The position numbers were made by a program, and so were the translations under genes. Shown here one piece after another: positions 53,791-62,809 of a stretch of DNA of 64,000 nucleotides. Location of the stretch: assembly GCF_024721155.1 (NCBI RefSeq), contig NZ_JAHVAP010000008.1, forward strand, positions 124,001-188,000, read 5' to 3'. This DNA comes from Mucilaginibacter phenanthrenivorans (GTDB taxonomy: Bacteria > Bacteroidota > Bacteroidia > Sphingobacteriales > Sphingobacteriaceae). The first letter of the stretch is position 1; each line of letters starts with the position of its first letter. Below the pieces are notes generated by a model that was given only the letters and a program-made list of their open reading frames with translations, was not told the origin of the DNA and ran no database searches.

Positions 53791-54998
53791 ACATACTCTA
53801 CCTGTGCGATGAATACCCGCCCGGTAAGCACGGCGGGATAGGTACATCAGTAAGGATGCTTGCGCGGCAAATGGTAAAGCTGGGCCATCATGTTATTGTT
53901 GCCGGTTTATATGCGCCGGGCTATGGAGGTGCAGACGAATTTGAAGACGATGGGGTTAAGGTTTATCGTTTTCGAAGAGGTTTTAGTTCAAAAATATTTA
54001 GTGATGAGGAGTCGTTAAAGTCGCGTATAGCCACCCGGCTGCTGCAGGTCTCCGGGTTGATGGATCGGGAGATCAGGAAAAGCCTTGCTACTTACAAAAT
54101 CGAACTGGAACGGCTAATCAAAGACCACCAGATCGATATTATTGAAATGCCGGACTATAACGATTATATCCGTTTTTGCAGCCGGGAAATTCCATTTCCG
54201 GTATTGTCAGTTCCTGTTGCCGTTAAATTTCATGGCTCAATAACCTACTTTATAAAGGAGGCAAATGGCCCGCTATCAGGCCATATATTAAAAATGGAAC
54301 AGGCCATTGTCAGCCAGGCAGCCGCAGTAGTTTCAGTGAGCGAATACACGGCAAAAAAAAGTGCCGCCTACCTCAATTATCCAGGCAAAATTGAAGTTTT
54401 ATACAATGGCATTAATACTGATACATCTGTCTTAAAAACCAGTAAAAAAACTTATCAGGTTATATTTACCGGTAGCCTGGTGGAAAAAAAGGGAATTTAT
54501 CAATTAGCAAAGGCATGGAATATAGTAAACAAACATGTCCCTAACGCACGGTTGCTAATTTGTGGCAAAGGCGATCAACAAAAGGTCGCTTCATTCTTTA
54601 CCAGGGAGGCTAAGGATTCGGTGATTTTTATGGGACATTTACCAATGGAAAAGCTATTTGATCAATTGTCTGCCTCCAATATCAGTGTTTTTCCTTCATA
54701 TGCAGAAGCCTTCGCTTTGGCGCCCATGGAGGCCATGCTCTGTGGTGCCGCAGTGATAAACTCAAACCGTACATCGGGCCCGGAATTAATTGATGATAAT
54801 GTAAATGGGGTACTTATTGATCCTGATAGACCGGAACAGATTGCAGAGGCTATATTATATCTTTTGAATAACCGTAATATTTGCGATAATCTTGCTAAAA
54901 AAGGGAATGAAACGGTGAAGGAAAAATTTGAAATTACTAAGGTAGCCGAAAAATACATTGAATTTTACGAGAGCGTTTTGAAGGGACGTGTTATATAA
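53787..54998 (+). CDS. GT4-type glycosyltransferase
   Basis: A 403-residue GT-B enzyme. The N-terminus reads CDEYPPGKHGGIGTSVR and the donor site is EAFALAPME (E-x7-E). The central hinge reads VIFTGSLVEKKG. It overlaps the flippase stop by ATGA and faces the GT2 gene that follows on the other strand, 6 bases away. Donor unknown. Confidence 0.9.
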   Translation: MNILYLCDEYPPGKHGGIGTSVRMLARQMVKLGHHVIVAGLYAPGYGGADEFEDDGVKVYRFRRGFSSKIFSDEESLKSRIATRLLQVSGLMDREIRKSLATYKIELERLIKDHQIDIIEMPDYNDYIRFCSREIPFPVLSVPVAVKFHGSITYFIKEANGPLSGHILKMEQAIVSQAAAVVSVSEYTAKKSAAYLNYPGKIEVLYNGINTDTSVLKTSKKTYQVIFTGSLVEKKGIYQLAKAWNIVNKHVPNARLLICGKGDQQKVASFFTREAKDSVIFMGHLPMEKLFDQLSASNISVFPSYAEAFALAPMEAMLCGAAVINSNRTSGPELIDDNVNGVLIDPDRPEQIAEAILYLLNNRNICDNLAKKGNETVKEKFEITKVAEKYIEFYESVLKGRVI

Positions 54999-55004
54999 TG
55001 CCGG

Positions 55005-55802
55005 TTAATATTCAACAACTAAACTCTCATTTGCCGGTTGTTTTTTCTCACCTGTAATTTCCATTTGGCTCAGGAAATGATATTTGCGCCGGGTATGTTT
55101 AACAGTGATCTTAGCTATATTCCACCCGGTACGGCCGTCTAAAAAGCCTAAGTAAACTATATAATTTTTAATAAACCCAAAAATAGGGGAGATATAAAGC
55201 TTAATTGCACCCGCCTTTTTTCCGGTTCGGAAGTATTTTTTGGCACTCAGGTTTGCATAGTAGCATCCTTTGCTATCAAACTCCTGCACGTTTTTTACTG
55301 AATAGTGGTGGATATGGCCTTCGATTTTCTTTTTTTGAATAAACGAGGGCAGTGTCAACGTTTCGTGTACAATGGTTTCTGACCATTTTACAAATTCGCG
55401 GTTAAACAGGCGAATGTGATGATCCTTTCCCCAACTGCCGAAGCGTACAGGCTTACCGCCAAAGTATGACCGAAACTTAATGTCATATACAGCCTTTTTA
55501 TCGTCGAAGTTTAGTTTATGGATGGCACTTATAAGCTCATCATCCGGAACCTCGTCGGCGTCTATGCTTAAGATCCAGTTGTACCTGGCCAACTCTACAC
55601 CTTTGTTTTTGTTGGCGCCGTAACCTTCCCATGCTTTGTTATAAAAGCGGCAATTTTCATTTAAGCCATTAACTGATGTTTCTGTTTCACTGCCATTATA
55701 TACTACTATAATATCATCCGTTAATTTGCTCGCTTCTTCTATGCACCCCTTAATTATATCGGCGGCATTTTTAGTAATTATAACAACAGAAACCGGAACC
55801 AT
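55005..55802 (-). CDS. WaaE-like GT2 glycosyltransferase
   Basis: A 265-residue GT-A enzyme related to WaaE/KdtX-type beta-glucosyltransferases of LPS core synthesis: VVIITKNAADIIKGC, then AWEGYGANKNKG, then SIDADEVPDDEL with the metal-binding DAD. A C-terminal basic tail follows a short hydrophobic segment. It stands alone on the reverse strand between two forward operons, and its promoter lies in the 311-base gap shared with the sigma-factor gene. Confidence 0.88.
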   Translation of the reverse strand: MVPVSVVIITKNAADIIKGCIEEASKLTDDIIVVYNGSETETSVNGLNENCRFYNKAWEGYGANKNKGVELARYNWILSIDADEVPDDELISAIHKLNFDDKKAVYDIKFRSYFGGKPVRFGSWGKDHHIRLFNREFVKWSETIVHETLTLPSFIQKKKIEGHIHHYSVKNVQEFDSKGCYYANLSAKKYFRTGKKAGAIKLYISPIFGFIKNYIVYLGFLDGRTGWNIAKITVKHTRRKYHFLSQMEITGEKKQPANESLVVEY

Positions 55803-56113
55803 TTATTTAAATTTAGATGCGCTAAAAAGCATTGTGTTTATAGATTATATCGTGGATTTAAATAAAAGGGTTGCCTGTTACAATTAATTTTTAACGAATC
55901 ATTTTTTTAACAGTGACAAAGAATAACTTACTATCGTGGATTGGGAAAACGTATTTTATGAATAATAAATAGTGAGTTAATTTAATTTATTGATAAACAG
56001 TTATTTATATTGCGGTAATATTTTTTTTAATCATAAAGGCAACCTTTTTTTAATAAGTAACGTGATAGCGTATAGACAATGGGAATTACATTAGCTAACA
56101 GGATATAACCCAT
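55803..56113. other. Divergent 311-base gap with GGTTGCCTG
   Basis: No gene is supported. GGTTGCCTG lies at 55869-55877 and an opposite-orientation GGCAACC at 56038-56044. The rest is AT-rich. It should hold promoters for the reverse GT2 gene and the forward sigma-factor operon. Confidence 0.5.
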
Positions 56114-56752
56114 ATGGGAGAAGAAGAGTTACATCAACTGATCGGGGGCTGTATAAAACAGGATAGGAAGTGCCAAAAAATGCTCTATAAAGCTTTCTAT
56201 GGATTTTCTATGGGCATCTGCCTGCGCTACGCCGGGAACAGGGATGAAGCTGCTGAAGTAATGAATCAGGGCTTTTTTAAAGTTTTTACACATATAGAAA
56301 GCTTTGACACAAGCAGGCCGTTTAAAGCCTGGCTGGGAAAGATCATGATGAATGTTTCAATTGATCATTACCGGGCGAACCTTAAAATGGCGTATACCGA
56401 GGATCTTGACCAGGCAGAACAAATCAGCGACGGCGATATTGCCGATAAAAACCTGCACTATAATGATCTTTTAGCGATGGTTCAAAAGCTTCCCCAGGCT
56501 TACAGGACTGTTTTTAACCTTTTCGCAATAGAAGGTTATTCGCACGAGGAAATTGCGACAATGCTTAACATAAATGCCGGCACATCAAAGTCGAACTTAC
56601 ATAAGGCCAGGCAAAAGCTTAAACAAATGATATTTAAGGCGGATTCGTCTGCCGGAGGAGGTGCTAATTATAATAATGGCATGGATTATACCCCGATCGT
56701 TGCTATCAACGCAATAAACATGAATGGCGGTATTTTTAAACAAAGGTATTAG
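56114..56752 (+). CDS. ECF-like RNA polymerase sigma-70 factor
   Basis: A 212-residue sigma factor. Region 2 spans about residues 15-90 (AGNRDEAAEVMNQGFFKVF, then FKAWLGKIMMNVSIDHYR) and region 4 about 115-180 (LPQAYRTVFNLFAIEGYSHEEIA). An unusual Asn/Gly-rich C-terminal tail of about 30 residues follows. It is 3 bases from a membrane-anchored gene that has an anti-sigma-like N-terminus, so the pair is probably a regulatory unit. The regulon is unknown; the YceI and barrel genes behind it are candidates. Confidence 0.9.
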   Translation: MGEEELHQLIGGCIKQDRKCQKMLYKAFYGFSMGICLRYAGNRDEAAEVMNQGFFKVFTHIESFDTSRPFKAWLGKIMMNVSIDHYRANLKMAYTEDLDQAEQISDGDIADKNLHYNDLLAMVQKLPQAYRTVFNLFAIEGYSHEEIATMLNINAGTSKSNLHKARQKLKQMIFKADSSAGGGANYNNGMDYTPIVAINAINMNGGIFKQRY

Positions 56753-56755
56753 GGA

Positions 56756-58063
56756 ATGAACACAGAGAACGACAAAAGATTGGATGATCTTTTTAAAAAG
56801 AAGCTGGAGGACCCGGTCGATGAGATCCGGTACGAGGAGGGTGATTGGGACGCGCTTGAACAAATGCTGGATAAGCCAAAACGGAAGGGAATCATCTTTC
56901 TGTGGCCTTTTATCAGCAGTGTGGCGGCTATAGCTCTGCTGTTTTTTGGATGGTGGATGTTTAAAAATCAGGCAGGAACAAAACCAGGTAAAGATCAAAC
57001 GCAAGTGGCGGCAAGGCATAACAAAGTTGACACCATTGTTGAGCACAACCAGATTGCAGCTCGAAATGTAAAAAAAGATACAATTGTTGAACACACTGCC
57101 GCACAAATGCAGGTTGCAGTGAAGAAGAGTAATCCAATTGACACAATAGTTGAGCACAAAGCAATTAAACAAGGCGGCGTGCCGGTAAAAAAAGTAGTTC
57201 GCCCGTTTAACGATGACAAAGCGTTGTTCGCAGCTTCGGCTCAAAAGCAACGGAAAGATACTATTATAGAGAAAAATGCTATAAGAAATAACCGGATGGC
57301 CGATGAATTGGTTGTGATGAACACAGTGCCTGCAGTAAGCAAAGGAGTTGCAGGCGACAAGGCAGTTAAGTCAATTGAATTGCCACGGCCTGTTGTAAGG
57401 CCCGGTGCATCACAAATGGCGGGTTTGAGCAGTAAAAAAGGTAGAACAAGCCTGGCTTACAGGCCGCAATATACATTGAGCATAATAGCTGCACCTGATT
57501 TTAATGGCGTCGGCTCGTTTCAGCAAAGCAAAGTAGGTACCAATATTGGGTTAACATTTGCGGTTGGGTTATCGAAAAAGTTTACAGTAACAACGGGTGC
57601 GCTGTATTCTGTTAAGCCTTACCTCACCAACTTTAATAATTACAACACCGGTTCTACTTATAAATGGGCGGTCAATCCGATAAATGTTACCGCAGATTGC
57701 CGCATGCTGGATATCCCGCTTAACGTTGGTTACCAGGTTTATCACAGGAACCAAAACAAGATCTCTGTTGGAACGGGCTTGTCATCATACCTTATGCTGC
57801 ATGAAAGCTATAAATTCCAATATGAATATGGTGGCCCGCAAGGCCCCACAAATTATACCGTTGCTAAACCCGGGAAATACTTTTTGGGAATAGTGAACTT
57901 AAATGCTACTTATGAAAGACAGGTTACCTCAAAAGTTGGCGTAAGCATACAACCATACTTAAAACTTCCATTGTCGAATGTTGGCTACAGCCAGGTTAAA
58001 TTACAAACTACAGGTGTCGCCGTGGGGCTCAGCTGGAACTTAAACTCACTAACAAAACCCTAG
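56756..58063 (+). CDS. Membrane-anchored protein with DTIVEH repeats and beta-barrel-like C-terminus
   Basis: A 435-residue protein not matched to a single known family. Residues 1-44 are charged and cytosolic, reminiscent of anti-sigma or sigma-associated proteins. Residues 45-68 form one membrane helix. A periplasmic linker (about 70-230) carries DTIVEH at 92-97, 108-113 and 129-134, plus a variant DTIIEK at 168-173. Residues about 235-435 look like an outer-membrane-type beta-barrel (GLTFAVGLSKKFTVTTGALY, ending in VGLSWNLNSL). The codons of the repeats differ, so they are kept at protein level. It lies 3 bases from the sigma-factor gene and may control that factor. Confidence 0.68.
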   Translation: MNTENDKRLDDLFKKKLEDPVDEIRYEEGDWDALEQMLDKPKRKGIIFLWPFISSVAAIALLFFGWWMFKNQAGTKPGKDQTQVAARHNKVDTIVEHNQIAARNVKKDTIVEHTAAQMQVAVKKSNPIDTIVEHKAIKQGGVPVKKVVRPFNDDKALFAASAQKQRKDTIIEKNAIRNNRMADELVVMNTVPAVSKGVAGDKAVKSIELPRPVVRPGASQMAGLSSKKGRTSLAYRPQYTLSIIAAPDFNGVGSFQQSKVGTNIGLTFAVGLSKKFTVTTGALYSVKPYLTNFNNYNTGSTYKWAVNPINVTADCRMLDIPLNVGYQVYHRNQNKISVGTGLSSYLMLHESYKFQYEYGGPQGPTNYTVAKPGKYFLGIVNLNATYERQVTSKVGVSIQPYLKLPLSNVGYSQVKLQTTGVAVGLSWNLNSLTKP

Positions 58064-58067
58064 AAAA

Positions 58068-58610
58068 ATGAAATATATCAGTATTATTTTACTCACCTGG
58101 ATGATCAATTTCCAGGGAGGTCAGGACCTCTTTGTCTGTAAAAATGCAAAGGTCAGTCTTTATTCGAGCGCGCCGATAGAAGATATTAAGGCCGAAACCT
58201 CAACCGGCGCATCGGTATTTAACGCTGCTACCGGCGAATTAAACTTCAGTGTAGCCATCAATAGTTTCAAATTCGAAAAGTCACTGATGCAGGAGCATTT
58301 TAATTCGGATTATATGGAGAGCGACAAATATCCGCGCGCCACATTCAAAGGAAAAATAGACAATCACATTGATGTAAGCAAGGACGGAAGCTACCCTGTA
58401 AACGTCACCGGCGACCTAACTGTACACAACGTTACCATGAAAAGGACTATCCCGGGTACTATTACTGTAAAAGGCGGAGTTGTGAATATGAAGGCTGAAT
58501 TTATGGTTAAATGCGCCGATCATCATATCGAGATTCCCAAGATCGTGTTTCACAATATTGCCGAAAGCATTAAAATTAATGTAGCTGCAACATATGCGGC
58601 AAATAAATAA
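58068..58610 (+). CDS. YceI-family lipocalin-like protein
   Basis: A 180-residue exported protein with a short signal (about 1-18) and a YceI fold: FSVAINSFKFEKSLMQEHF, MESDKYPRATFKGK, VTGDLTVHNVTMKRTIPG. Members bind isoprenoid or other lipid-like molecules in the periplasm. It is 4 bases after the barrel-like gene and precedes a DUF5777-type barrel gene, a common pairing in Bacteroidota. The ligand is unknown. Confidence 0.9.
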   Translation: MKYISIILLTWMINFQGGQDLFVCKNAKVSLYSSAPIEDIKAETSTGASVFNAATGELNFSVAINSFKFEKSLMQEHFNSDYMESDKYPRATFKGKIDNHIDVSKDGSYPVNVTGDLTVHNVTMKRTIPGTITVKGGVVNMKAEFMVKCADHHIEIPKIVFHNIAESIKINVAATYAANK

Positions 58611-58641
58611 ATCGTTCACACACACTCAAAACAACCTTTAT

Positions 58642-59577
58642 ATGAAGAGATCAATTATCCTGTTTAGCTTCGTGGCGGTAAGCCTCGGAGCAATGGCCCA
58701 AAAAACCACTACTGATAATAAAGGTAGTGCTGCCGATTCATTGCTGAACTCGATGAGTGCAGACGATAACAAGGGCCCTATAGTTATTGCCAAATCGTCA
58801 AGGTACGTACTGTCCCAAAGTACCGAAACGATAAAGAAAAATAACCTTAACTTTTTAGTGATCCATCGCTTTGGCGACTTTGCCGGTAAGCAGGGCGGAG
58901 GACGGCTCTATTATGGCCTTGATGACGTTGCCGATGTGTACATAGGATTTGAATATGGAATTTCGGATAACCTGAATATTGATATTGGACGCAGCACTAT
59001 TGGCGGATTGGCTGACCTGGAGTTAAAATACGCTGCGTTGCACCAGTCAAACGATGGATCACCTTTTGCGGTTACCTTAATTGGGGAAACAGGTTTCAGA
59101 CCTTATGGCGCGAATTTTACCAAAACAACCGACAGGTTCTCATATTTCGGGCAGGCCATTATCGCTCACAGCTTTTCGCCCGGAAATGCGCTGCAGATAG
59201 CGCCTTCGTTTGTACGCAATAACACGCCAATCCCCTTTGAGCCGGGCAACGATCTTGATTTTTTTGCACTTTCAAGCACCCTTCGTTTAAAGCTTACCAA
59301 ACATTCCGGTTTTATTATTGACTATGCACACTCATTCTCTTCGTATCAGCATACCAAAGGCAACGGTTTTTCCGACCCGCTCGGTTTTGGGTATGAAGTT
59401 GAAACAGGCGGCCACGTATTTACAATTAATGTAACCAATGCCCGCGCGGTAAATGAGATCACCTACTTAAGCAGCACGCAATCAAGCTATGGCCGCGGAC
59501 AGTATCGACTGGGCTTTACCATCTCGAGGATGTTCGATTTTAACGGACATAAAAAGGAGAAAAAGGAAGATAAATAA
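58642..59577 (+). CDS. DUF5777-type outer-membrane beta-barrel protein
   Basis: A 311-residue protein from the ATG at 58642; an in-frame upstream codon at 58594 lies inside the YceI gene. The Sec signal is about residues 1-20 (AMA-Q). Alternating beta-strand pattern, aromatic girdles and the HRFGDFAGKQGGG segment match DUF5777 barrels that accompany YceI. It probably sits in the outer membrane with YceI as a periplasmic partner. Transport function is an inference. Confidence 0.82.
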   Translation: MKRSIILFSFVAVSLGAMAQKTTTDNKGSAADSLLNSMSADDNKGPIVIAKSSRYVLSQSTETIKKNNLNFLVIHRFGDFAGKQGGGRLYYGLDDVADVYIGFEYGISDNLNIDIGRSTIGGLADLELKYAALHQSNDGSPFAVTLIGETGFRPYGANFTKTTDRFSYFGQAIIAHSFSPGNALQIAPSFVRNNTPIPFEPGNDLDFFALSSTLRLKLTKHSGFIIDYAHSFSSYQHTKGNGFSDPLGFGYEVETGGHVFTINVTNARAVNEITYLSSTQSSYGRGQYRLGFTISRMFDFNGHKKEKKEDK

Positions 59578-59670
59578 CGACAATAATCAATTATAAAAAG
59601 GTAAAAATTAACCATAACGGGGGGCGGTATTTTTATAGCTTTATTAGCTGTAAATTATACCGGCCTTTTT

Positions 59671-60339
59671 ATGAAAAAGAGATTTCCTATAATTTTTTCC
59701 TTGTGCTTTATCATATTCATTTGTTATTTTAATACCGTTTTTAGTCAAACTAATCCTATCGGGATGTTTGATTATCATGGCGATATCGGGCATCCTAAAA
59801 ACACCGGTTCAGCGCAATACGATAAGGTTACCCATACATATTTTCTAAAGGGTTCGGGTTATAACATCTGGTTTAACCGGGACGAATTTCAGTATGTCTA
59901 TAAGAAAATAAAAGGTGACTTTACCGCAACCGCCAACTTTGAGTTTATTGGTGCAAAAGGAAATGACCACCGTAAAATAGGGTGGATGATAAGGGAGTCG
60001 ACAGACGAAAAGTCCATAGAGTTAAATACAGTTGAACATGGTGACGGCTTAACAGTAATGCAATGGCGCTCACAGACCGGGGAAAATATGAAGGATCCAG
60101 AGGGCGAGATTTTTTACCCGGAGAAAAAATTTGAAGTAATCCAGCTACAACGGATCGGGAAACGGCTTATCATGCGTATTGGTCACGTTGGAGAGCCGCT
60201 GAAAACAGTAGGCTCGCACATTATGGAAAATATGCCGGGCGATGCCTTCATTGGCTTATTTATTTGTTCGCATGATCCGGAGGTAATAGAAGAGGCGAGA
60301 GTTTGGGATGTGCATATAGAAACGCCGGGATCGGAATAA
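59671..60339 (+). CDS. Secreted stand-alone DUF1349-like domain
   Basis: A 222-residue exported protein (signal about 1-26, VFS-Q) made only of the domain that forms the N-terminus of the 1494 protein. Both share IFD/MFD openings, a KIKGDF/RIKGDF strand, HRKIG, VxHGDGLT and GLFICSH. The propeller part is missing. It is probably a carbohydrate- or protein-binding module. It lies alone, 93 bases after the DUF5777 gene. Confidence 0.78.
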   Translation: MKKRFPIIFSLCFIIFICYFNTVFSQTNPIGMFDYHGDIGHPKNTGSAQYDKVTHTYFLKGSGYNIWFNRDEFQYVYKKIKGDFTATANFEFIGAKGNDHRKIGWMIRESTDEKSIELNTVEHGDGLTVMQWRSQTGENMKDPEGEIFYPEKKFEVIQLQRIGKRLIMRIGHVGEPLKTVGSHIMENMPGDAFIGLFICSHDPEVIEEARVWDVHIETPGSE

Positions 60340-60410
60340 AAAGCCGTGTGCCTTTTGACTTTCAGCTTTCATCTAAATTTTCTATTTTGTGTGCTGTTAG
60401 GTTTATTAAT

Positions 60411-61004
60411 ATGGATAAAGGACGTTTGGAGGCATTTAGTGATGGCGTAATTGCCATTATCATTACCATAATGGTTTTGGAACTGAAAGTGCCTCATGGA
60501 GCCGATATCAAATCACTGCTGCCGCTTCTCCCGGTATTTATCAGCTACCTGCTTAGTTTTGTTTATGTTGGGATTTACTGGAATAACCATCACCATACTA
60601 TGCAAGTGGTTAAATCGGTAAACGGCACTATTCTGTGGGCCAATATGCATTTGCTTTTCTGGCTTTCATTGATTCCGTTTGTAACCTCGTGGATGGGCGA
60701 AAATCATTTCGCGCAATGGCCGGTTACCTGTTACGGCATTGTTTTGATCATGTGCTCATTGGCTTATGCTTTATTGATGATAACCCTTATCAGGCACCAT
60801 GGCCGGAATTCTGTTTTAGCACAGGCTATCGGGAAGGACCGAAAAGGTAATATTTCTACTTTGATCTATGCTACTGCAATTGTCGTTTCTTTCTTTAGCG
60901 CAAAAACCAGCTTCGCATTGTATGTGGTTGTGGCGTGTATCTGGTTTATTCCCGATAATCGAATTGAAAAAAAGATAATAACTGAGGAGCCGCCTTGTAA
61001 ATAA
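60411..61004 (+). CDS. TMEM175/DUF1211-type membrane protein (putative K+ channel)
   Basis: A 197-residue protein with six hydrophobic segments, from the ATG at 60411; an upstream in-frame codon inside the preceding gene is unlikely. The hallmark RLEAFSD (residues 5-11) in the first helix matches the RxxxFSD motif of TMEM175 channels. Bacterial members are homotetramers with weak K+ selectivity. The gene is 71 bases after the DUF1349-like gene and followed by a palindrome. Confidence 0.85.
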   Translation: MDKGRLEAFSDGVIAIIITIMVLELKVPHGADIKSLLPLLPVFISYLLSFVYVGIYWNNHHHTMQVVKSVNGTILWANMHLLFWLSLIPFVTSWMGENHFAQWPVTCYGIVLIMCSLAYALLMITLIRHHGRNSVLAQAIGKDRKGNISTLIYATAIVVSFFSAKTSFALYVVVACIWFIPDNRIEKKIITEEPPCK

Positions 61005-61007
61005 CTA

Positions 61008-61077
61008 GTCATTGGTCATTCCGTTATTAGTCATTAGCATTTCCGCCAATAACTAATGATGCAATTACCAACGATTA
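61008..61077. repeat. Intergenic palindrome, 'cattggtcattagtcatt' family
   Basis: The left arm (61008-61038) and right arm (61045-61077) pair imperfectly. The words CATTGGTCATT and TAACTAATGA recur at 9654-9683 and 13558-13585. It fills almost the whole gap between the convergent channel and DoxX-like genes, where it may act as a terminator. Confidence 0.6.
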
Positions 61078-61079
61078 TT

Positions 61080-61880
61080 TTAAGCTGATTGTAGTTTATT
61101 CAAAGATTCTGACGGTTGAGTTTTCCACCCAAGTGCAAACCATAACGCCAGGATGCATCCGTAGCTGCCGCCACGTTCAACCCATTCAAATATTTCATAA
61201 TGCGGGTAAAATAATTCGCTCATGGCCTTCCATGCCAAGAAAATCAACAATATGGAGCGGATCGGCTTTATCAAAACTAAAATAGCGGCTACAACCTCTA
61301 ATGCCCCGATTAAATGCCCCACGCTTACCGGGTCTGAAAAACCGAGCGAAGTATATTGTCCCATTAATCCCTTTTTACCAAGGAGGTTAAGCCATCCATG
61401 GCCTGCAAGAAGCAGAAACACTACTACCTTTAAACAGGTTGTTACCGTTGCCAGTGCTTTTGCATCGGGTTGAACATCGGGGCTGATTGGAGTAAACAAA
61501 TTTTTAATATTTAGCTGCATGCCTCCGGACAGTAGCAATAACGCAAGTGGAGCGCCAAAATTACCGGCACGTTCAATAAATTCAGCAAATGGTTCGCCGG
61601 ATAAGGGGCGAAGCAGCGCTGTGACTATTCCCCAGGTTACGAGCCAAAGCGGGATAACACGTAATGGATAGATAAGCATAATTATGCCGCAAAGGATATC
61701 AAATGCTCCAACCCAGGGCATCAGGTGATAAGCCATAACCTTGCCAATGCCAAATACGGCAAAATAATTGCACCAAACTGCCTTGGTAATTATTCCGAAT
61801 GCCCCGTGACCTATAAAGCACATTGCAACTGCAAAGCGCAGCGTGTAGTGAAGCTTTTGCTGAAGATTAAGGTTTAACAT
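61080..61880 (-). CDS. DoxX-like membrane protein
   Basis: A 266-residue protein with seven or eight membrane helices arranged in two similar halves: RFAVAMCFIGHGAFG near the start and VVVFLLLAGHGWLNL in the middle, each starting with a helix that ends in GHG. This is the DoxX/DUF417-like fold duplicated. Such proteins have roles in redox balance or quinone interaction that are not settled. It is a single gene between a convergent channel and a reverse barrel gene. Confidence 0.72.
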   Translation of the reverse strand: MLNLNLQQKLHYTLRFAVAMCFIGHGAFGIITKAVWCNYFAVFGIGKVMAYHLMPWVGAFDILCGIIMLIYPLRVIPLWLVTWGIVTALLRPLSGEPFAEFIERAGNFGAPLALLLLSGGMQLNIKNLFTPISPDVQPDAKALATVTTCLKVVVFLLLAGHGWLNLLGKKGLMGQYTSLGFSDPVSVGHLIGALEVVAAILVLIKPIRSILLIFLAWKAMSELFYPHYEIFEWVERGGSYGCILALWFALGWKTQPSESLNKLQSA

Positions 61881-62009
61881 GAGAAACAGGCTTCAATTGG
61901 CTTACTTTTAATCAGGAATGCTAAAGTATAAAAAAAAATCAATTGTTAAAATCAAACAGATTTAATCTATGTGTAATCTATACTTTATGAAAGGCGATTG
62001 CACCGAAAA

Positions 62010-62043
62010 AAAAAACAGGCAGCTGTTTTTGTAGCTGCCTGTT
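62010..62043 (-). terminator. Terminator of the reverse outer-membrane barrel gene
   Basis: On the reverse strand a perfect 11-bp stem (62033-62043 with 62014-62024) is followed by a run of T residues. It starts 23 bases after the stop of the barrel gene at 62066. Confidence 0.9.
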
Positions 62044-62065
62044 TACATATCGGTATAAAGTTACT

Positions 62066-62809
62066 TTAAAAATGAACGCCTATTCCAAACGTTGCCTGTA
62101 TTTCACTTATAGGTAATTTAGTTACCAGGCGCCCGGTAGTTCCAAGCGCAGAAGTATCGCCTGTTGTACTAATCTTTAATCCGCTTGAGTTTACATAATT
62201 AAGACGCAGGCCCAGGTCCCATCCGTCGGCAAATTCCCAGCGAAGGGCTGCCTGTCCGCCATAAGCAAAAGCCGATGCTTTTGAACTGGCTTGAGTTATA
62301 GTTTGCGAAGAATTATTTTGACCACTTATGTAAATTGTAAGCAGGGGCGTGGAAGAGCTTTTAAGGATCCCTGCATCAGCGCGAACATCAACAATAAATT
62401 TGCTGAATGTAAAGGAATACTGGGGACCGAGCATATAATTCATGTTATGATAGCGGTTAACAGCCTGCACAAGGGTAGAATTTACCTTGAAGATATTGTT
62501 ATAACCGTCAGACAGTGCCTGAGCATCGCTTTGAGTAAGTTCACCCTGATCCTGGAAGCTGACAACGCCACCTATTGCTAAATTTTTATAAACGTAAACA
62601 GCGCCTTCAAGACCAACTGTTATACTTCTTTTAGCAAAGCCAGCCTGGTTGTTGTTATAATCTGATTTGGCGAAATCGCCCAGGGGCTTGGTGTAGCCGG
62701 TGAAAAGTGAAATATAACTTTTTACATATTCCTTTGGTTCAGAATCCTGTGCTTTGGCGTAGAAGGAGATAAGTGTAATAATAGAAACTAGTGTAAGTGT
62801 TTTTTTCAT
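62066..62809 (-). CDS. Outer-membrane beta-barrel protein
   Basis: A 247-residue exported protein with a Sec signal (about 1-20, AKA-Q). Repeated amphipathic strands, alternate aromatic residues and the final IQATFGIGVHF with a C-terminal Phe are typical of OmpW/OmpA-like small barrels. No OmpA peptidoglycan domain is present. Function is unknown. It is transcribed alone and closed by a strong terminator. Confidence 0.83.
   Translation of the reverse strand: MKKTLTLVSIITLISFYAKAQDSEPKEYVKSYISLFTGYTKPLGDFAKSDYNNNQAGFAKRSITVGLEGAVYVYKNLAIGGVVSFQDQGELTQSDAQALSDGYNNIFKVNSTLVQAVNRYHNMNYMLGPQYSFTFSKFIVDVRADAGILKSSSTPLLTIYISGQNNSSQTITQASSKASAFAYGGQAALRWEFADGWDLGLRLNYVNSSGLKISTTGDTSALGTTGRLVTKLPISEIQATFGIGVHF

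Noticed and set aside
56597-57250. A 217-codon open frame on the reverse strand opposite the sigma-factor and barrel genes
   Set aside because: It is fully covered by two well-supported forward genes, its translation has no domain features and is rich in Cys/Leu/His runs typical of an antisense frame.
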